From NCBI RefSeq assembly GCF_963855985.1, contig NC_087109.1, positions 6,344,001 through 6,408,000 on the forward strand: 64,000 bases of DNA, in the 5' to 3' direction. How positions within the stretch are numbered: the first letter of the stretch is position 1; every line of letters begins with the position of its first letter. A program made the position numbers and the translations under genes. Shown here piece by piece: positions 35,087 through 45,767 of this stretch. A model generated the notes under the pieces. That model worked only from the letters and a program-made list of their open reading frames with translations. It ran no database searches and was not told the origin of the DNA. Source of the stretch: Ostrinia nubilalis (taxonomy: Eukaryota; Arthropoda; Insecta; Lepidoptera; Crambidae).

Positions 35087-35326
35087 TATACAGGGTGGAA
35101 ACGATAAGTGATCTATAACACTTTTAATATTGTGTGGCTGGCATACATTTAGTATGGAGGCTGAAAACATTGAATTTTCGGATAGATCCAGTTAATTCTG
35201 TAACTATTTACTGATACCGTTAGAAAGAGCTCGTGAAGCACTTTCAGGATGAGTAACCAATTTTTCGATATCTTGTGTAGTTTAGAAATAATCGAGTGAG
35301 ATCACTTATCGTTTCCACCCTGTATA
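35087..35326. mobile_element. MITE, TATACAGGGTGGAAACG ends, inside the intron
   Basis: Near-perfect ~28 bp termini: TATACAGGGTGGAAACGATA then AGTGATCT, mirrored at 35299-35326. It lies in the intron between exons 3 and 4 of the transposase-like gene. Same end signature as 27854-28365. Confidence 0.8.
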
Positions 35327-35471
35327 ACCTGTATGGATGAGAGTAGTGGCAGATTGAAAGCAATGGAAGGAGTTGAAGGATGGGAAGGCTGATTCGGAAA
35401 AAACCTTTTTTATTATTATAATAAACCGGCATAATTATTTTTATGTATTATAAAACTGGCAGGGCTCTTAC

Positions 35472-35699
35472 CTCTCTGGGTTGAATCCAATTTCGAACAA
35501 TGTTTAATATATCTTGATTATTCTCTGTATCCAAACAATGACTTCAAGTTCGCAATAATGAACAACCACATCCAACACAAACTTGTTGGTGACCTACCGG
35601 GGCACCGGTTGGCATATCTGGAGAGTCTTGTGAAGTAGGTGTGGTATCTCTTTGCAATAATGAGTGACAAGCCCCACAGATGTAGTCATTTGCAGTAAC
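35472..35699 (-). pseudogene. Transposase-like gene, exon 3 (CxxC module), in-frame stop
   Basis: Acceptor AAACAG at 35700 and donor AGAGAG|GTAAGAG at 35471; 228 bp, phase 0 at both edges. Reads VTANDYICGACHSLLQRD, then VCVGCGCSLLRT and a TGA, then continues in the same frame to NIVRNWIQPRE at the donor. Two CxxC pairs suggest zinc binding. The plan is parallel to exon 2 (VTAxDxIC start, CVxC middle, IV-x-x-x-x-PxE end), so the two exons are duplicates. The TGA is the only break in this exon. Confidence 0.55.
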
Positions 35700-35876
35700 C
35701 TGTTTAAAAATAATAATAATTAGAAATAAGTTTAAAAAAATTATCAGTTTTTTAATGTCCCGCACTTAAATTATTTTATTTTAGTATTAATTTACAGAAA
35801 CCAATAACTTTACAAGAATTAGACTGATTGTATAGCCAATAACATTTTATTAAATAAGGACTTTAGCGTGCATTAC

Positions 35877-36091
35877 CTCTAATGGAGTTAGTCGTTCCAC
35901 AATTATGTTCCTGATGTTAATATGATGTTGAGTGTTAGTTCTCAGGGACATGAGCTGATGTGAACGTGTTCTAGGCTCTAGTGTTCTACTGCAAAGCACA
36001 CATTTTCTGCTAAGATTTGAAGTAGATGCATTTGTGTTGTATCTTGGGCTTGGGTCCAACATGTTGTGCATATAAGATCATGAGCTGTAAC
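35877..36091 (-). pseudogene. Transposase-like gene, exon 2 (CxxC module), frameshifted
   Basis: Acceptor TTTTTACAG at 36092 and donor TTAGAG|GTAATG at 35876. Length 215 = 3x72 minus 1, matching a single-base loss. It starts VTAHDLICTTCW, then after the shift reads KCVLCSRTLEPRTRSH to NIIVERLTPLE at the donor. Duplicate of exon 3. Confidence 0.55.
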
Positions 36092-36385
36092 CTGTAAAAA
36101 TAAATAGATTCATTGCATGCCATGCCACACATACTCCTGTGCGTTGAATAAATTGAGCCGCAAACCATAAAAAAAATGATAATTCAATATTATGTGCTGT
36201 TAGTAGAATTTTGGGTCAGAGGGTAGGGTTAAACAGCTTTAGTAAATAAGCATTGTTGTTATAATAATTAATTATGACGTGTTACAAACTTAGTTACAAA
36301 AAATAATAATCTAGTAGGTAGTCTTAGTTCCAAAAAACAAAACAAAACAAGCTTTCATTGAGAGCAGGGAGATAGTGTCAAAGTA

Positions 36386-36552
36386 AATAATTCCTTAGAT
36401 TTACACCAAAACCAGCTGGATTGTCAACATAATTGTTGTTTCGCTCATGCCTCCATTGCGCTGTACCATCGACTAGTTTCTTACAATCGAATCGGGCCTG
36501 GCTGTCCACACTGTCCAGGGTTGAACCACAGATAATAGCGGAACATTCATTT
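36386..36552 (-). other. Small open frame, 58 codons, unrecognised
   Basis: Lies in the first intron of the transposase-like gene on the same strand. Contains CSAIICGSTLDSVDSQARFD and ends at TGA (36378-36380). The composition is protein-like but has no start, splice or motif evidence. Confidence 0.2.
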
Positions 36553-36642
36553 CAAGACAACCCGCCATGAGAATGGCAATTCAGAAGTTTGGCAAGGCTA
36601 GTACTTATTCATAAGATTGCAGAGCAAAATGTAGGTACTTAC

Positions 36643-36699
36643 CGATCGAGGTGCTGCCCATTGTTGTGTATAATTAAGTTGCTCATTTTCTAACACCAT
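36643..36699 (-). pseudogene. Transposase-like gene, candidate first exon
   Basis: ATG at 36699 opens 19 codons (MVLENEQLNYTQQWAAPRS) ending exactly at a consensus donor (GATCG|GTAAGT). Phase 0 fits exon 2. The assignment to the same gene rests on strand, distance and phase only. Confidence 0.4.
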
Positions 36700-38335
36700 A
36701 GAACCACCAGCCGAGCCTTGGCCGAGCCACACAAAAACAGTAAATCCCAGGCTGAGTATGTCGTTATTGCAATCAATCAGAGTCCGTTTGAATAGCCAAG
36801 TTTGTAGTTAATAAAGTTCCGAAAATAAAAGCTAAAACACAAACGAATCACAAAGAAGGATCAAGCAAGACAGCAACACAGCAAGAGTGAGTGAGAGAGA
36901 AAAGGTGATGCGAGTGAATGACAATTTGACTAACAAATAGGGATGTCCATTTAGAATAGACATAATCGATTAAATTGATCGTTTTTGAAAAATTTTATTT
37001 TTAAACATTGTGTTGCTATAAATATTTATTTTATTTATTTAATAGGACAACCAACAAGACATACACTGGAAGACAATCAATATTTACAACGTATTTAACT
37101 TAATCTAAGTGCTGCCTTAATTATAGGTTGCCACGGCATGCAATAGTGGACTTATACATAAACAGTGTCTACACTTAAAGAAAAGAGTAAATATGTAAAT
37201 GTAGGTAAATAAATGTGATTAAATATACATAAAATGCAATAATCCACTGAAGCGCTGCGGGCGCGGCGGATCTGCGCCCGTTAAAGGTCTAATGATTAGA
37301 CTCTAGTCTAATCGATCATACCATTATTTACTTAAATCGAATTAAAAAAGCGCATCTCTGTCTCTGCTCTGTCAATATGTCGGTGACTTTGATTTCGTTT
37401 AAATACTTTTAAAATATTTTTTCGAACTGCAACTTGTCCGATAGGTTTGGACACTTGCAAGTAAATAAATAAAATATACATAAAATTATGGTACATACTA
37501 AGTCTTTGAAAATCTTAGGGCGATTTTTATCAATGTCCTTTGTCTGCTCGATTGCATTGATGGTAAGGAGCAATGGTATTATCTATAATATCATTGGTAA
37601 GGAGGGACTGTTCTAAATACATACATATTATGATAGTTGAGATGGTTGAGAATATTTCCGGGTCGATCGCTTCCACTTTCGGCCTAGATAGTACCTACCT
37701 ACCTACTTATACGCCAAACTATCTTATGATTGTTATGCATTGTTAAGTAGGGTTATAATACCTAATTATGATTGTTATGCATTGTAAGTAGGGTTATAAA
37801 TAATTATAATTTACATAAGCAGCAGGTCGGTTATTTTTATTTAGGCAAATGTAATATTTTAAAAGACAATACGTACGATCAGATATTAAGAACAAAGATA
37901 AAGATTTCTGCTGTGAAAAAAAATATAAAACAGCTAACTTCTATATCAAGTTCCAACGTCGCTATACGTACCTACCTACTTAATGCTACTGGATTATACG
38001 TTCATAGCTCAGAAGTTTAGTCCTTTTTCAGCAGTGTTTAGTAAGAATATTATTACAAATGGGCTTTTAGGGATTTTGTTCACATGGAATAAACGACAAA
38101 GTTCTTAGTTACTTATCCAATAGGTAGTAGTAACATATATGTAGAAAACAGGAACTTAGATGCCAACGAAAGAAAATAGGCTATCAAATGTTGTTTTGGG
38201 GACTTACCTTTATAAAAATATCACATTTAAAAATTCATACCATTTGTTGTTATTTAAAAAACAATGTCAATTTTGACGATTAACTGAAAGTCTATTATCT
38301 ATGAATATAGTAGCGATATATGGTATCCAGCGGCA
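36700..38335. other. Intergenic; repeat-like block near 37020-37300
   Basis: AATAGGACAACCAACAAGAC to GTTGCCACGGCATGCAATAG reads like a dispersed lepidopteran repeat, followed by a GC-rich tail (GCGGGCGCGGCGGATCTGCG, 37258). A 27 bp near-duplicate (ATTATGATTGTTATGCATTG) occurs at 37724 and 37765. No gene. Confidence 0.35.
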
Positions 38336-38695
38336 ATGGCACACAGTAGTTTGATTTTAAAAATAGGTGGACATACGATCGAAAATCATAATTTCATCGA
38401 AAAAAAAATTGTTTTGGATAGCATTTTGAATGCTGATCAACATTTGTTATTATGCATTTTTCGTAAAAACGAGCCTTTCATGCTTAAAAAAAATATGACA
38501 AAAAAATTTGTATGGAGAAAAATCGTTTTTATTTTTTTTCTGGCCACTGTTGCAAACTGTAGCGGTCAAACCTTATGTAGTCGTAAGTACCTATGGTGCC
38601 TAATATTAATACATAAAAATTTTATGCGGGCACGCGCGGCGAAGCGAGTAATGGACATGCAAAATTTTAAATATTTTTATTTATGGATTTATTGA
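38336..38695 (+). CDS. Arm ORF, left copy, 119 codons, function unknown
   Basis: Opens at ATG with SSLILKIGGHTIENHNFI, then a central hydrophobic segment (VFIFFLATVANCSG, about residues 62-75) and a basic stretch (RARAAKRVMDMQ). The right arm encodes nearly the same protein (~7 differences over ~115 positions, most amino-acid changing). That argues for shared ancestry of the arms rather than protein selection. It may be transposon-encoded or spurious. Confidence 0.25.
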   Translation: MAHSSLILKIGGHTIENHNFIEKKIVLDSILNADQHLLLCIFRKNEPFMLKKNMTKKFVWRKIVFIFFLATVANCSGQTLCSRKYLWCLILIHKNFMRARAAKRVMDMQNFKYFYLWIY

Positions 38696-39201
38696 TTTGA
38701 ATGCACTTAAAGTAATTATTAATAGGAAAATAGACTTAGTCTAACTAGGTACAGCCCCCTATTACCTCATTTCACACTAAAACCTTTCAAACTAGAACCT
38801 AAGTTTTTAGGTACTAGGTAGCCTAAGTCGATTATTGACATTATAATATTCACTACTGGTCTACTGGTTATGGTGTAAGGTGGATTAGGTAGATATGTAC
38901 CCTTTTACCTAGGTATTATACCTACTTCTTGGCACGTATAATACCGACAGACATGATTAAAAAAAGTCTTCAAGCAAGAACCCTTGACTTCAATGGTTAT
39001 GAAATATATTTTTACTTTCTAAAGTAGCCCTGAATAGATCTTTATATCATTTTGACTGTCATAATCGATTACAGTAGGTAGTGGGTTCAGTAAGGGTTGA
39101 ACGGCTATAGTAAACAATACATTTTTATCACTCTCTATTAAAGTTAGTCGAATAATTCTAGCATAAATGGGAATACCCGCAACCCTGTTCCACACATTAT
39201 T

Positions 39202-39571
39202 CATCATCCATCATCATTTCCACAATGGCCGGTTGGTGGCGACCTGCATCCAGCGCCTTCCTGCTGTATGAGGTCGTCAGTCACCATGTGGGTGGACGTC
39301 TTACGCTGCGCTTTCCGGTACGTGGCCTCCACTCCAGAACCTTGCTGACCCATCGGCCGTTAGTTCTGCGTACTATGTGCCCTGCCCATTGCCACTTTAG
39401 CTTGCTAATCCGTTGGGCTATGTCAGCGACTTTAGTTCGTTTACGGATCTCCTCATTTCTGATTCGATCTCGTAAAGAAACACCGAGCATAGCCCTCTCC
39501 ATAGCACGCTGTGCAATTTTGAGCTTATTTATAAGGCCTATATTGAGAGGCCACGTTTCCGAGCCGTATAG
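39202..39571 (-). mobile_element. RTE-clade LINE, 5'-truncated, with 12 bp TSD
   Basis: The minus strand encodes the C-terminal part of an RTE ORF2: YGSETWPLNIGLINKLKIAQ, then AMLGVSLRDRIRNEEIRKRT and KLKWQWAGHIVRRTNGRW. It breaks after RRPPTW. The (ATG)n tail is at 39202-39220. The flanks carry CCACACATTATT at 39190-39201 and 39572-39583, a target-site duplication. It sits in the spacer of the large foldback, so it is younger than the foldback. Confidence 0.85.
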
Positions 39572-40423
39572 CCACACATTATTGCAGATCCATTATGTTC
39601 ACCTCTACCTATAGTTTTATATGCCAGCTAACGTACACAAACTGCTGATACATGGTGCAGATAATGTGATAACATTTTGGTGTACTGGCTAACTGCCTAT
39701 TGGATTCTTTCGGAAAAAGTATGTGAGTGACTTAGATTATTTTGAACACTCTGTTCAAGATAAGTGAATAGGTTAAAATATATTTTTTGATTGTTTTTCG
39801 AACGAAGATAATAATTGAAGACATGAATGGAAGAAGGTGATAAATGTCGGATTTCAGATTTTTCTCTGTTCGATGCTTGGATAAAGGTGTTATATTTCAA
39901 ACCTTAATATGTTTGAGGCTACTTGATGAAGGTGTTATGTACGTTATCTTTTTTAATAGACGAAGGAAAAGGAACTTACAACTCTTTAAAGGAGCCAAAA
40001 AGAAGAATCACTTTTTGCGAAAGTATAAGTATATAACTTATCAGAAAACTGGAAATTACAGTTATATCAAAATTGAAACTATCCCGCTACCTACTGTAAT
40101 CGATTATGGCAGTCAAAATGATTTAAGGATCTATTCAGGACTACTCTAGAAAGTAAAAAAAATCTTTCATGACCATTGAAGTCAAGGGTTTTTGCTTGAA
40201 GACTTTTTTTAATCATGTCTGTCGGTATTATACGTGCCAAGAAGTAGGTATATACCTAGGTAAAAGGGTACATATCTACCTAATCCACCTTACACCATAA
40301 CCAGTAGACCAGTAGTGAATATTATAATGTCAATAATCGACTTAGGCTACCTAGTACCTAAAAACTTAGGTTCTAGTTTGAAAGGTTTTAGTGTGAAATG
40401 AGGTAATAGGGGGCTGTACTAAG

Positions 40424-40891
40424 TTAGACTAAGTCTATTTTCCTATTAATAATTACTTTAAGTGCATTAAAATCAATAATCCATAAATAAAAATATTTAA
40501 AATTTTGCATGTCCATTACTCGCTTCGCCGCGCGTGCCCGCAAAAATTTTTTATGTAGTAATATTAGGCACCATAGGTACTTACGACTACATAAGGTTTG
40601 ACCGCTACAGTTTGCAACAGTGGCCAGAAAAAAAATAAAAACGTTTTTTCTCCATACAAATTTTTTTGTCATATTTTTTTTAAGCATGAAAGGCTCGTTT
40701 TTACGAAAAATGCATAATAACAAATGTTGATCAGCATTCAAAATGCTATCCAAAACAATTTTTGTTTCGATGAAATTATGACTTTCGATCGTATGTCCAC
40801 CTATTTTTAAAATCAAACTACTGTGTGGCAGTGCAAAATTTTGACAATGACTGTAGTTATCATACTTCGAGTTTGTCCATGGAGACGGCAA
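40424..40891 (-). CDS. Arm ORF, right copy, 155 codons, function unknown
   Basis: Same protein as 38336-38695, with extra N-terminal residues from outside the arm and a longer C-terminus because a one-base difference removes the left copy's stop. No named domain; the predicted membrane-like segment is VFIFFLATVANCSG. Confidence 0.25.
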   Translation of the reverse strand: MPSPWTNSKYDNYSHCQNFALPHSSLILKIGGHTIESHNFIETKIVLDSILNADQHLLLCIFRKNEPFMLKKNMTKKFVWRKNVFIFFLATVANCSGQTLCSRKYLWCLILLHKKFLRARAAKRVMDMQNFKYFYLWIIDFNALKVIINRKIDLV

Positions 40892-41040
40892 AAGTCCTTT
40901 AGTTGGCCATAAAGTAAACTTAACGGAAAATGTTACTTAATTGATACCGAGGCGCAACCTGGAAGCATTGCTAAGTGTGCTCCTCGTTACTGGTTCATCG
41001 TTCGTCATCGTCATTGTTCGTAAAAACCGGGTCGCGGCAG

Positions 41041-41562
41041 GCAAATAATAAAATTAGTCTTATGTCTTCTCCCTTATTAACTTCGATGGATAAATAGCTA
41101 AACCTCCTTGCGCGTAACTGACGTTTGTTGGAAAACCGATTTTTTCAGGCCATCGGATTTTAATTTCAAAAGTCATTGACCAATCCCAGTTCATATAATA
41201 ACTATTATGACGTTTTCTATTGGCCAAAAGATTTAACTCTCTAAAAATCCGCGTGCAACCATATCCTGCTTAAATATTGTGCACTTTATTCAGCACAGAT
41301 TAAACAAGCTAAATGACAAATAGAATAGATTGAAATGACAGATTGCACTTGAATTACCCTACTGGGTATAGACAATTAGACATGTTAAATTAACGAATAT
41401 TGCTACAAAAAAATACTACAATTATTGTAAAAATAAATTATTCGCCAAAAAATGACTAGCGATATTTTATTTCTTAAAATATTTCTTGGTCAGTAATGTA
41501 TAATTTGCTGCAGATAATTTTGTAAATACTTAGCATACCGTGAATTGAACATACTAAATAGG
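41041..41562. other. Intergenic, no gene seen
   Basis: AT-rich; no feature identified. Confidence 0.4.
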
Positions 41563-41705
41563 TATAGTTCTTGCTACTCACGAAGGCGAGTGAACTTTAC
41601 GCACATAACGATAGTGTATTGTCTATCAAAACTTTTGAAAAACGAACAGTAGCGAGCCACCACACATGTAAAGCTCACTCGCCTTCGTGAATTGCAACAA
41701 CTACG
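41563..41705. mobile_element. MITE, family B copy 2
   Basis: TATAGTTCTTGCTACTCACG to GCCTTCGTGAATTGCAACAA; see 11415-11576. Lacks a ~20 bp GTGTGTACGTGTACATG-like segment present in copy 1. Confidence 0.8.
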
Positions 41706-42014
41706 AGTATACTATTGTGTACTTTGATTCTGATGCCACAGCAATTTAAAAGCACAGAGATAGTCAAAACATTTTTAGACAGTGTGTTCATTAAAAGTAG
41801 GATTGCTTGCGGTCAGGACAGTCATTGCGGCGCGTCACTGCAGCGCCGGCCTTTAATTGTTTGTATTAAGTATCTGAATCACGCCTGTTGGGTATAAGTA
41901 TAACATTTATTTCAAGGTAGGCTGTATAGGCAGGGATGACGAATTTGAACTTACATTATACGTAGACAGACACACCCTATAATATGTCTAGTTTCCTCTT
42001 AACACTTCCTAAGA

Positions 42015-42217
42015 CCCAGAACAGACGGTGAAACGCAACTGCAACGAAACTGCAACTTTGTGATGATTCTGATGAATGAAACTGAAACTAAAAGTTTCAA
42101 ACTGGTCGCGTCATGTGTGGTCTCTCAACGGACGCTATGGCAGAAACTTAGATGCAACTCAAAAGTAACTAGCAATTGCAGTTTCGTTTGCAGTTGCGTT
42201 TCACCGTCTGTTCTGGG
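42015..42217. mobile_element. hAT-like MITE
   Basis: ~40 bp inverted termini (CCCAGAACAGACGGTGAAAC, then GCAACTGCAACGAAACTGCA, mirrored at the right). Flanks TCCTAAGA and CCTAACGC share CCTAA, compatible with a decayed 8 bp duplication as made by hAT transposases. Interior GTCATGTGTGGTCTCTCAAC. Superfamily is inference. Confidence 0.65.
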
Positions 42218-42222
42218 CCTAA

Positions 42223-42281
42223 CGCCCATATCCACAAACATTATTATGAGGTCTCACAGTGCACGTAGACGCACAGGGTAA
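42223..42281 (-). mobile_element. MITE, family C half copy
   Basis: CGCCCATATCCACAAACATT, then GAGGTCTCACAGTGCACGTA, is the right half of family C in reverse, directly abutting the hAT-like MITE. Confidence 0.65.
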
Positions 42282-42718
42282 TTATTGTCAATTTTATTCC
42301 GACGCTGTCATACAATAGGTACGTCTAATGTGAAAGAGCTCTAACGTAAGAGGGACTGTACATGGTATTAGGTATAACTTTTTCAGGACAAATTATTACC
42401 GTTACTAAGCATGTTTTGTAGGGTTTCGACGTATCGTGAGGCATGTAAGCTTCTGACGTCACAAAGCTGGTGTCAGACTTCATGAACTACTATCGACATC
42501 GACAACAACAATCAATCAAACCGATGGTTTAGCATTATCGTAACTATCAGGATTTTCATAACAGACTGGTAACAAAAACGAAATTATTTTTCACTAGTAA
42601 GTACTGCGTTTCACCTGACAACCAAGTTTAGGACTTCCAAGAAAGTTTCTTGACCACGGAGGCCTATCCACAAACCATTAACAACATCAGTCGATTTATA
42701 ATAAGTCATCTAAGTATA
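42282..42718. other. Intergenic, no gene seen
   Basis: AT-rich with no recognisable coding or repeat signature. Confidence 0.4.
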
Positions 42719-42946
42719 TCTATAAAAGCGAAAGGTCATTGATTGACTGACTCACTCATCCAATGACATACTATAAAAACATCTTAGCACTCATCAATCT
42801 CAGAAACTACAAGTACTAGAAATCTCAAATTTTGCATGGGGATTCCTTTTAGAACGTAGGTGCTCACTAAGAACGGATTTTACGAAACTCCACCCCTAAG
42901 AGGGTAAAACGGGATCCACGCGTACGAAGTCGCGGGCGGTCGCTAG
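42719..42946 (+). mobile_element. Short Helitron, plus orientation
   Basis: Starts TCTATAAAAGCGAAAGGTCA (5' TC). Contains GAACGTAGGTGCTCACTAAG and ends in a hairpin (CACGCGTACGAAGTCGCGGG) before CTAG at 42943-42946. The 3' end is nearly identical to that at 33545. Confidence 0.8.
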
Positions 42947-42954
42947 TACCTATT

Positions 42955-43390
42955 CTATTTCTAGCCATATTTTTATCGTACTTCTCCAAGATCATCATCA
43001 CAGCGCAGGTCATGTCATCATGAGTGTGAAACCAAATCTATAGTCAAACGATTTTGATACGTGAAGAGGGAAAAATCGGAACCCAGCATTGATTGTAGCG
43101 CTCTGCTATGTTATAATTTTATGTGACGTTTACAGTATTGTCCAACGTCTCAAAAATCTGAACTTTGACCAGCATTGATAGTAGCGCCCTCCGGTCTACA
43201 TAAAACTTTCAAAGCCTGGGCCATCGTCCTCATAGTACGAGTATTCATATCGTACCTACTTCTGTCAAGATCATCATCACAGCGCAGCTTGCAGGTGAGT
43301 GATCGTGAGTGTGAAACCTCCGATGCACGCCCCAGATACCATCTTGATTGTCACCGCACGCGACACTGCGGAGAGATTTCTTCAAAATAA
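42955..43390. repeat. Imperfect tandem duplication (~285 bp unit)
   Basis: AAGATCATCATCACAGCGCA occurs near 42988 and 43270. Each copy is followed by GAGTGTGAAACC, and CCAGCATTGATTGTAGCGC recurs as CCAGCATTGATAGTAGCGC. The open frames across it are not conserved between units. Confidence 0.55.
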
Positions 43391-43502
43391 TGGAAATACA
43401 GGTAGTGACACAACAAGTCTATGTGTGGTTTATGTGGGTGTGTTAGGAGCTATTTTAAATGAATACTGTGGCAATAATTTTTATTCTATTTCGCGAAACT
43501 GG

Positions 43503-43560
43503 GACTATTCCCGCCTCTCGTTCCCACCGCTGTAACTCCTGTGTAGCCAGGATCTACAGC
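43503..43560 (+). repeat. Dispersed repeat, copy 1 of pair
   Basis: ACTATTCCCGCCTCTCGTTC to TGTGTAGCCAGGATCTACAG; second copy at 46878-46935 in the same orientation. Confidence 0.6.
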
Positions 43561-44166
43561 AGCTTGACTGCTTATAGCCAACCAGTGAGAGCCACTCACT
43601 GCACGATTGGTTATTTTTGACATGACATTGACAGATATGTCAAAATCCACCAATCACGCAGCATTTGGACCTCGCGTCTATGTATTGCCATCTGGCGGAT
43701 TTTCCAATCGCGAAAACCCTCATTCCTATCGCCTTTGTTACAAGCACATGGCCATAGAACCTAACAAACCTTTGTCACAATTTCAAACACCACGACATGC
43801 GCATCATCTCAAGCGCATCTTCCATGTTTGGGCGGTCATGAAAGTGGAAAATCATCTCTAATACTCGTACGATAATGCTCAGGCCCGCAGCTGGTGACTT
43901 TCCCTTACTACGGATGGAACAGTTCTTTTAAGTTCTACAGTGAAGAATGTTTGCTATTGTCTTTATAGATAAGTGCTTTAAAACCAACAAATACCTATTT
44001 GAAAAAATATTGCCGAATTTGGTCCAGTCATCCTCGAGATAATAAATGTGCTTAGTTTCAGATGTTACGATAGAAGTTGAAAGCTTAAAGCTTTTTAAGG
44101 AACCTCTGTGCAATTCATCAACATTACGTTTTAGGATGGATGACAGTGCTTAAAAAGAAAACCGTA
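43561..44166. other. Intergenic, no gene seen
   Basis: An 84-codon plus frame at 43607-43861 has no recognisable domain; not called. Confidence 0.4.
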
Positions 44167-45390
44167 GGGGAGACCTAGGAGAGTTGTGACAGAGGTGAGT
44201 TGTGACAAGGACGATTTCTCCTTACTTAATATAGTTAGGAAGCTGGAAAAAAGCTTGTTTGTCGCTTTTAAGACGCTCTTCTTGACTAAGTACCTGCGGG
44301 CGGCGCACGGTTACGTAAATATGACGTCTGTGTACAAAAAAATGAGAAAAGTAAGTTTTTCTTCAAAATTTTATTTCAATTTATATCATGTTTTAGTATA
44401 ATGTGCACTGTTGTGTTATTTTTTCTCAAGTTGCATGGTTATTCAGGTCTCAAAATGTAGCAGTGATCTTTTGTGTGCGCATCGTGTTTATAAAATAAAA
44501 AATATTATTCGAACCAAGTCGTCTTTTTAAACACCTAGGAGAGTTGTGACAGGCTGTCACAACTCTCCTAGCTTACTTAATTTTTCTGATGGGCCATTTC
44601 CACGATGTTTTTAGGTGTTTTTTTTTGTGTGTTAGTAGGTTCATAATTTGCATAATTGCATGCTGTTACTTTTTTGATTCAGAATGCCTAAAAATAATAC
44701 ATGAAAGCCATATAAAGAAACTGCTTGCTAGAGTCGAAATCTAGGACCTGGCTTATGAAGTAATTAGGTTAAAGGGTTAAAGTTTAAGATATGCCTCTTA
44801 CAATCTAAACTTGTCAAGATATATTAAGAAGAAAGAGGCTTATCAAGTAAACCCAGAAGGCGAAGCTCCGTCTATGGATTATACCACCGCGACTATTTTA
44901 TTTTTATAGAAGAGAAAGAAAATATTATATTAAGTGACTCTAATATGAGCTAAAAAATATAATAAAAAAATCCCGTGTCGTGGGAGAAAAATCAAAGCTG
45001 GAGGAATGTGGCTCAATCTGTGTAACATCCTATAACTATTTGTTTTAATTGGTACTAAAGGATGATTAAAGTACTTTTTTGCTAAAATATCATATTTGAC
45101 TGAGTATTATGGTATTTTTTATATCTAATAGATGAAATACAGTGCTGTCACAACTCACCTCGGTACCTGTCACAACTTACCTCGGTGCTAGGAGAGTTGT
45201 GACAGAGGGAGTGGTCTAAGATTTTAGTGGTTTTCTTAGAAACCTTAATACTTTAGTTAACTTTGGTGATTGTTTTGAAAACAGAAGGAACGGCGCTACA
45301 TTAATTTGTATGATTCATAGCTGTGGAATGTTTTTTGAGCCAGATATGGCCCCTCAAGTAAAAATTGTCACAACTCTCCTAGGTCTCCCC
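44167..45390. mobile_element. Inverted-repeat element with reiterated GAGTTGTGACA motif
   Basis: Perfect 25 bp termini (GGGGAGACCTAGGAGAGTTG then TGACA, 44167-44191; mirrored at 45366-45390), each flanked by TA. The terminal word GAGAGTTGTGACA or close variants recurs internally: 44196, 44534, 44555 (reversed), 45146 (reversed), 45167 (reversed), 45188. That is at least eight copies counting the ends. The pair at 44534/44555 forms a tight palindrome. No transposase. Non-autonomous; superfamily unassigned. Confidence 0.8.
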
Positions 45391-45444
45391 TACACAGTAA
45401 ACACACTTGGATACTGCATGATTTGAAAATGCAAACAATTCCAA

Positions 45445-45644
45445 TCCTACTAATATTATACTCGTAAATGCGAAAGTTTGGATGTCTGGATGTTTGTTAC
45501 TCTTTCACGCAAAAACTACTGAACAGATTTTGATGAAACTTTACTGTTTAATTGTTTATAACCCAGAATAACATATAGCCTGTAATTTATGACGATCTGT
45601 GACAGACTAAATTTCACGCGGGTGAAGCCGCGGGCAAAAGCTAG
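45445..45644 (+). mobile_element. Short Helitron (Lep1-like), complete
   Basis: Starts TCCTACTAATATTATA. Contains TTACTCTTTCACGCAAAAAC and ends CGCGGGTGAAGCCGCGGGCA before CTAG at 45641-45644. Inserted between A and T, as Helitrons do. Sister of 6241-6465. Confidence 0.88.
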
Positions 45645-45767
45645 TAAAATATAATTCCAACTTATAAAAAACTAAAGTCCAAGTCATTTCAGCGAAGCTT
45701 CAACCCCTTGAAAACCGAATTAAAGCTTCAGTAGAGAGAGTGAAAAACAGCGTAACATTTTTTTCCC

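Larger units (their letters stand above)
38336..40830. mobile_element. Large foldback: ~750 bp inverted arms, 1 kb spacer
   Basis: The left arm 38336-39083 is repeated in reverse at 40084-40830 at roughly 95% identity by eye. Example: CACACAGTAGTTTGATTTTA at the left start pairs with the right end, and CGATTACAGTAGGTAG at the inner edge pairs with CTACCTACTGTAATCG. The spacer holds a 5'-truncated RTE LINE inserted later (39202-39571). No transposase seen. Both arms contain a matching open frame of ~115 codons, see separate entries. Likely a foldback-type DNA element or a non-autonomous element with very long TIRs. Confidence 0.7.

Noticed and set aside
39225..39614. Plus-strand 129-codon frame as a gene
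   Set aside because: It is the antisense of the RTE LINE fragment whose minus frame reads SLRDRIRNEEIRKRT.
44186..44401. 71-codon frame inside the 44 kb element as a transposase
   Set aside because: Too short, no catalytic motif, and it begins inside the terminal motif repeats.
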